DNA of 36,456 nt from Candidatus Saccharimonadota bacterium. Its GTDB lineage: Bacteria; Patescibacteriota; Saccharimonadia; Saccharimonadales; Saccharimonadaceae. Below are positions 32,510-36,456 of the stretch, piece by piece (the first letter of the stretch is position 1; each line of letters starts with the position of its first letter). The notes below the pieces were generated by a model, which was not told the origin of the DNA, did not search any database, and saw only the letters and a list, made by a program, of their open reading frames with translations. A program made the position numbers and the translations under genes. The stretch spans positions 1 to 36,456 of the forward strand of contig CAJPPG010000004.1 of the NCBI GenBank assembly GCA_905372495.1, given 5' to 3'.

Positions 32510-33823
32510 CTAAAGAGAGGTGACAATGTTTTTGATCTGCTTTTTAGTGAGCTCGCCTTGGAAATTGGTAATTTTGTAAACGATACCAGCATTAACCCAG
32601 GCGGCATTGGAGCCACTAATGTAGATGGTAATTCCCTGTTCTTTGATGGTGGTAAAATCCTCGCCCCATTTTGGCTTGACAAAACGGTTTAATAGGGCGG
32701 TGCTATCCCAAGGAAGCTTTTCTTCAGTAAGGGTAAACTTAGCCTGGTTGGGGCCTAGAAAGTCCATAGCAACGCTATTGTCTTGTGCGGTGTAGACACC
32801 AGAGAGACGGTAGTCGCGAGGAACATAGCTAGGATAGGTGGCTTGAATGCCAGTTTGCATGGCAGCAACCTTAATTGAAATGTCTGGCATATTGGACTGT
32901 ACGACAAAGAAAAGTGCGGCTACGACGGCTGAGGAACAGAGAAAGGCAAAGAAAACACGAGCACCCTTGTTGTGTTTGGCTAAAGTTTTTGAAGACGAAA
33001 CGGCTTTTGTTTTGATAGGGTTTGTGGGTCTAGTGGTAGTGTGTGCGGGTGCTTTTGTGGCTTGTTTTTCAAAATGATCAAGTCTCTTTATACGACTAAA
33101 AGCGGACTCTACTGAAGTGGTAGTCATATTGGTGGCAGGGATACTAATCGGAGCGGCGGCAGTGCGAGCAAGAGAGTTGGTCTTTTTTAACGATTTGACG
33201 GCAGTCTTCTCGTGTTTGGCGAGAGCCCTGGCACGAGCGTTTAGTAGCTGGCGTCTTTTGAAGGAATCAGTAAAGATTGGGGTTGGCTGAATAGGTTGAT
33301 CGAGAATAGATTGTTCTTGTTCGGACACGAGAGAAAAGGCACGATCCATTTTGGCTTGATGATCAAAAATAGGGGTGGAATCTTTCTCTTCTTGTTTGAT
33401 TTGTTGAGTATTTTTCTCTGCAACAGGAGTATCGCCTAGGACCATAATCTTTTTTGGCTGTGGAGTAGGAGTAGAATAAGAGACTGATGACTGGGAGACG
33501 GAAACTCTGACGGATTTTTTTATTGGAGTTTCTTTAATGATTTTATGTTTGAATGTAATATTGATAGAGTTATCATCTGTAGATTTTTGAACCATTTTTT
33601 GGCTGGCGGCAACTTGAGGTTGGGTGAATGAAGAGCGGGAGAGATTGGTAGCTGGTTGAGAAAGAGAGCTAGGACGAAGTGTACTGCTATTTATTTGAGT
33701 CTGGGTGGTGGTTAAGTAAGATGCGGGACGACGAACATAGCGACGATTCAAGGTAGCAGATGCTTGAAGGTTGTGGTGGGTTTGCCTACTTGAAATGTCC
33801 TGGGTATATAACTGTCTTTGCAT
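32510..33823 (-). CDS. Membrane protein with DUF4367-like outer domain
   Basis: The start is taken at the ATG complementary to 33821-33823, which has GAGGAAGG about 8 nt upstream; the longer reading lacks an RBS. About 437 residues. A long Ser/Thr/Gln-rich cytoplasmic region of about 280 residues, with clusters of Lys/Arg, precedes one membrane helix (RVFFAFLCSSAVVAALFFVV). The C-terminal domain (TYPSYVPRDYRLSG, FTLTEEKLPWDS, ITIYISGSNAAWVNAGIVYKI) resembles DUF4367 modules found on some anti-sigma-like and envelope proteins. The transcript has a canonical promoter (TTGATT, 18-nt spacer, TATAAT). Function unknown. Confidence 0.65.
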   Translation of the reverse strand: MQRQLYTQDISSRQTHHNLQASATLNRRYVRRPASYLTTTQTQINSSTLRPSSLSQPATNLSRSSFTQPQVAASQKMVQKSTDDNSINITFKHKIIKETPIKKSVRVSVSQSSVSYSTPTPQPKKIMVLGDTPVAEKNTQQIKQEEKDSTPIFDHQAKMDRAFSLVSEQEQSILDQPIQPTPIFTDSFKRRQLLNARARALAKHEKTAVKSLKKTNSLARTAAAPISIPATNMTTTSVESAFSRIKRLDHFEKQATKAPAHTTTRPTNPIKTKAVSSSKTLAKHNKGARVFFAFLCSSAVVAALFFVVQSNMPDISIKVAAMQTGIQATYPSYVPRDYRLSGVYTAQDNSVAMDFLGPNQAKFTLTEEKLPWDSTALLNRFVKPKWGEDFTTIKEQGITIYISGSNAAWVNAGIVYKITNFQGELTKKQIKNIVTSL

Positions 33824-33904
33824 GTTTGCCTTCCTCACTCTTTTATTACGCTTGTATTTATTATAAACTATACCGGTTTGGAAAATCAATACTAATTGCT
33901 GTCA

Positions 33905-33913
33905 TGCTATAAT
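33905..33913 (+). promoter_or_regulatory. Extended -10 promoter of the PEGA gene (leaderless start)
   Basis: TGC followed by consensus TATAAT (33908-33913), then 9 nt to ATG at 33923. It lies back to back with the divergent DUF4367-like gene's promoter. Confidence 0.6.
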
Positions 33914-33922
33914 AATCCCAAT

Positions 33923-35434
33923 ATGGATATTGAAAAACGTAAACGTAATAAGCTAATAAGAATCATTTTTGTAGATATTATTATGTCACTGGCTGTGGTC
34001 GGTCTGGTATTCGTACTCGTGGCGGTGGTTGAGGGGTGGAGATTAGGATCTAATCTTAAATTGGAGCAGAATGGTATGGCACAGATTGAATCGTTGCCAA
34101 CTGGCGCAAAAGTAGTGATTGACGGAAAACAGGATTTTAATGAAACAAATATTTCGAAGTTACTTTCAGCTGGTGAGCATGAAATTACGCTTTGGAAGGA
34201 AGGTTTTGATTCTTGGACTAAAAAAATTAATATTACATCAGGATTATTAACGCGTTTAAGGCACCCGCGTCTGTTTAAGAAGGAACGTACGACGGAAGTG
34301 GTGGCTGATTACCAAGATTTACGTTTTGTCTATGCGGCGCCAGATCATCGAAGCCTATTGGTGGCGAAAAATAATACTACAAAATGGCAGTATGTTACAG
34401 CACTAGGTGCGGATAAGGTCACAACAGAAGAAATTGATGTGAAGGGGGTTTTTGCTGGCACAAATGATGGTAAGTTCACTGGTGAAATTTTACAGGTAAC
34501 ATGGAACGATACTGGTGAAAAAGTCCTCATGCAGGTTAAAAATGGTGAAACTATCGAATGGGGCGTGCTTAGTTTAAAGAAGGTTAGTGAAAGCGTAAAT
34601 CTTTCTCAGGCAATTCTAAAATATACCGAGAAAGGAACCGAAAAGAAGACTGAGGCGACGACCGAGACTCGAGTACCGGAAGGTAAACGTATCTTAACTC
34701 AGGTGGTGATTGGTGATGCGACTGCCAGTAGGTTTATTGCGTTGATCGATGGTAATTTAAGGGAAATTGATACCTCAATGAAGACGCTATCGGAGAGTTA
34801 TTTGAAGAATATTGCTAAATTTAGAGCCTCTGGTTCACAGATTATTTATTTAACTAATGCTGAGAAAGACAAGCGTCAGGTGGGAATTTATCGTTTAGGA
34901 GATAAGGGCGGTATTGATATTGAGGTAATTGTGCGTTCAAAGAAGGATGCGGCTATTGGTTTGGCGATTTCTGAATTTGATAGTAAAAAATATCTCTGTA
35001 TTACAGTGGATGATCAATTATTGGTTTATCGAGCGAATGAATATCCGACTTATGGGAATAACGATAATAGTTTCGAGAAAATCAGTGAAGAAAAATTAGG
35101 ATTTGTCCCAAATGAATTGATTAAGTCGGGAAATGGCGAATTCTTTATTGCGAAAAGTGATAAGAAATTTATGATCTATAATCTTGACCTAGAGGAGTTG
35201 AGTTACGTGGAGCATCAAAATAGTAATATTTCATGGCTTGATTATTACTTAATGTTTGATGTAGTGAATGGAAAGATGGAAGTCTTTGATTTTGACGGAG
35301 CTAATCGTCGCACTATTTTGGATCAAGGCGTTGCCGCCGGGTTCGATGCGGTAATTAATTCCAATGATCGTTATATGTATTATGTAACAAAAACAGTTGA
35401 TGGGTATAGCATAAAGCGAGATAAATTAATCTAG
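33923..35434 (+). CDS. PEGA-domain membrane protein
   Basis: The start at ATG 33923 (503 aa) fits the -10 box; upstream codons in frame lack a signal. A short basic N-terminus leads to one membrane helix (FVDIIMSLAVVGLVFVLVAVV). A PEGA domain follows (AQIESLPTGAKVVIDGKQDFNETN...LLSAGEHEITLWKEGFDSW), a small beta-fold common on bacterial cell surfaces. The remaining ~380 residues form a long beta-rich outer domain with recurring short strands such as KFMIYNLDLEEL and KMEVFDFDGANR, possibly a propeller. A surface role is inferred. The gene converges on the sortase gene across a shared terminator. Confidence 0.75.
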   Translation: MDIEKRKRNKLIRIIFVDIIMSLAVVGLVFVLVAVVEGWRLGSNLKLEQNGMAQIESLPTGAKVVIDGKQDFNETNISKLLSAGEHEITLWKEGFDSWTKKINITSGLLTRLRHPRLFKKERTTEVVADYQDLRFVYAAPDHRSLLVAKNNTTKWQYVTALGADKVTTEEIDVKGVFAGTNDGKFTGEILQVTWNDTGEKVLMQVKNGETIEWGVLSLKKVSESVNLSQAILKYTEKGTEKKTEATTETRVPEGKRILTQVVIGDATASRFIALIDGNLREIDTSMKTLSESYLKNIAKFRASGSQIIYLTNAEKDKRQVGIYRLGDKGGIDIEVIVRSKKDAAIGLAISEFDSKKYLCITVDDQLLVYRANEYPTYGNNDNSFEKISEEKLGFVPNELIKSGNGEFFIAKSDKKFMIYNLDLEELSYVEHQNSNISWLDYYLMFDVVNGKMEVFDFDGANRRTILDQGVAAGFDAVINSNDRYMYYVTKTVDGYSIKRDKLI

Positions 35435-35442
35435 AATTGGAT

Positions 35443-35477
35443 ATAAAATATAACCCCTTAAAGGGGTTATATTTTAT
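35443..35477. terminator. Bidirectional terminator between the PEGA and sortase genes
   Basis: A perfect 15-bp stem (ATAAAATATAACCCC with its complement) with a 5-nt loop. A/T-rich bases flank it on both sides, so it can stop transcription from both converging genes. Confidence 0.92.
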
Positions 35478-35522
35478 GCCATTAGAAAGCATTATCTTAT
35501 TTTTATTGTCTGAAGGGGTATT

Positions 35523-36456
35523 TTAATTCGATTGTCCGGTTAACCAGCGCCAGATTCGATCAAAGAATGAATACTCGTTAGCTGGCATAACTGGATTAGC
35601 CTTTCCAGAGGTCTCAGGTTTATTTTCAGCAATGGCTGGAGCTTGAATTTTATCGTAGGTTGGATTGATTTGTTCAGCGGTAACTAGTAGACGATAGCGA
35701 TCGGTGCCAAGTGGAGTACAGGTGATGAGGGTTAGTAGTGGTTTGTCTGTTGGGTAAGTAAGCGCGGCTACGTTGGTTGGTTCAACAGTCTCGCGTTTAA
35801 AAACCTTGTAGGTGTAGCGAACTGAGTTGTAGTTAATGTAGATTAAATCACCATCAACAAGTCGTTCGAGGCCAGAAAAGATGAATTTATATTGATTATT
35901 GCTATAAATGTCGCCAGCGGAGTGGCCAGAAATAACAAGATTGCCGATCTGTCCTGGCATAGCATCAGCGCCAGGAATTTTGAATTGAGCAACACCATGA
36001 TTCATGGCATCATTAATGGTAGCGGTGTCATTGGCGATATTGTAATGGACTGGAACGTCGACATTGAGCTTTGGGATAAGTAGGCGAGGATCGGCGGTTG
36101 GGGCTTCGGATACGGTAGGATCAATAGCGGTAATACCAGTATCCTTGGTGTTCCCCGGTGCGATGTAGGCCATGATTGGCGCAAAAATTAAACGGTTGTA
36201 CTGTAAAAATAAGACAAAGAGGACGGAGAAGATTCCAGCAAAAAGTGGGACAAGTTGTTTATGACGTTTAGTCAGTTTGAAACTAGAGTTGGCTTTTTGA
36301 CGAATTTTTTCGCGCAAACTAGTTTCAACTTGTTTGGATTCTAAATCGCCTCTGGTGATATTGTCTTGAGAAAGTTGATTCTGCTTGGCGGTTGCTGCGC
36401 CAGAGATTTTAGTCTTTTCGGTTTCAATATATTTCTGAGCAGCCTTGGCGTAATAT
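35523..36456 (-). CDS. Sortase, 5' end beyond the window
   Basis: Transpeptidase that anchors surface proteins. The C-terminal ~200 residues carry the sortase fold: VISGHSAGD with the catalytic His, LITCTPLGTDRYRLLV with TLITC catalytic Cys and the downstream Arg. One membrane helix (LFAGIFSVLFVLFLQY) precedes it. The reading frame stays open without a stop to the right edge, giving a hydrophilic N-terminal extension of at least 46 residues (includes AKAAQKYIETEKTK). The start codon is therefore outside the window, and the TTG at 36315-36317 need not be the start. Class is unclear. Confidence 0.85.
   Translation of the reverse strand, partial: YYAKAAQKYIETEKTKISGAATAKQNQLSQDNITRGDLESKQVETSLREKIRQKANSSFKLTKRHKQLVPLFAGIFSVLFVLFLQYNRLIFAPIMAYIAPGNTKDTGITAIDPTVSEAPTADPRLLIPKLNVDVPVHYNIANDTATINDAMNHGVAQFKIPGADAMPGQIGNLVISGHSAGDIYSNNQYKFIFSGLERLVDGDLIYINYNSVRYTYKVFKRETVEPTNVAALTYPTDKPLLTLITCTPLGTDRYRLLVTAEQINPTYDKIQAPAIAENKPETSGKANPVMPANEYSFFDRIWRWLTGQSN

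Noticed and set aside
36315..36317. TTG as the sortase start codon
   Set aside because: The frame remains open without a stop to the window edge, so the true start is probably outside the window.
1..36456. Mobile elements, prophage, CRISPR arrays and parS sites
   Set aside because: No transposase, integrase, phage structural gene, repeat-spacer array or TGTTTCACGTGAAACA-like palindrome was found by reading.

Overview
The window reads as one chromosomal stretch of a small-genome bacterium of the Candidate Phyla Radiation (Patescibacteria), most likely a Saccharibacteria (TM7) relative. This rests on the gene content: a compact division and peptidoglycan cluster in unusual order, a short IF-2, a lone VirD4/TraD-like ATPase, a sigma-region-4/HARE-type fusion, a short RelA/SpoT protein, many single-pass envelope proteins and a sortase. 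UGA is used as an ordinary stop codon, so the code is not the recoded one of Gracilibacteria. The phylum is an inference; no rRNA gene is present to confirm it.

Layout. 1-14300 is almost all + strand: rplU; a growth and division run parA-parB-relA/spoT-ftsI-mraY-ftsW-murG-ftsQ-like with touching or overlapping genes; an AT-rich gene-free gap (9640-10600) holding five DnaA-box-like sites and a structured RNA element; then rsmH, a 21-codon ORF, a second structured RNA element, an ftsL-like gene and infB. 14304-15280 is a second gene-free, structured stretch. 15281-22120 is - strand: a T4SS coupling-protein-like ATPase, the sigma4/HARE-type fusion and topA. 22294-24923 is + strand: a secreted surface protein, dprA and a MarR-like regulator. 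A ~315-nt noncoding RNA gene with its own promoter and terminator sits on the - strand between the surface protein and dprA. 24941-33823 is - strand: pth, a PIN-PhoH ATPase, der, tRNA-Glu, an acidic protein, a DUF3048 protein, gltX and a DUF4367-like membrane protein. A + strand PEGA membrane protein converges on a sortase gene that runs off the right edge.

How the parts fit. The left half is one growth programme: chromosome segregation (ParAB), alarmone control (Rel), lipid II synthesis and septal polymerisation (MraY, MurG, FtsW, FtsI), the FtsQ and FtsL scaffold, and translation initiation (IF-2). The right half mixes translation quality control (Pth, GluRS with tRNA-Glu, Der for the 50S subunit) with envelope display (sortase, secreted protein, PEGA and DUF proteins) and DNA uptake or transfer (DprA, coupling-type ATPase).

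Most striking points. (1) Noncoding structured elements: a ~315-nt RNA gene at 23034-23350 with a perfect sigma70-type promoter, a terminator and a pseudoknot, which I cannot assign to RNase P, tmRNA, SRP or 6S RNA; a 20-bp long-range helix at 10304-10551; and a leader-peptide-plus-structured-RNA element at 11559-11967. (2) Nine genes carry a -10 box 6-9 nt before the start codon, eight of them as extended TGN -10 boxes, so leaderless mRNAs look routine. (3) A sigma region 4 fused to three tandem winged-helix-like repeats with no region 2. No insertion sequence, prophage, CRISPR array or rRNA gene was seen.
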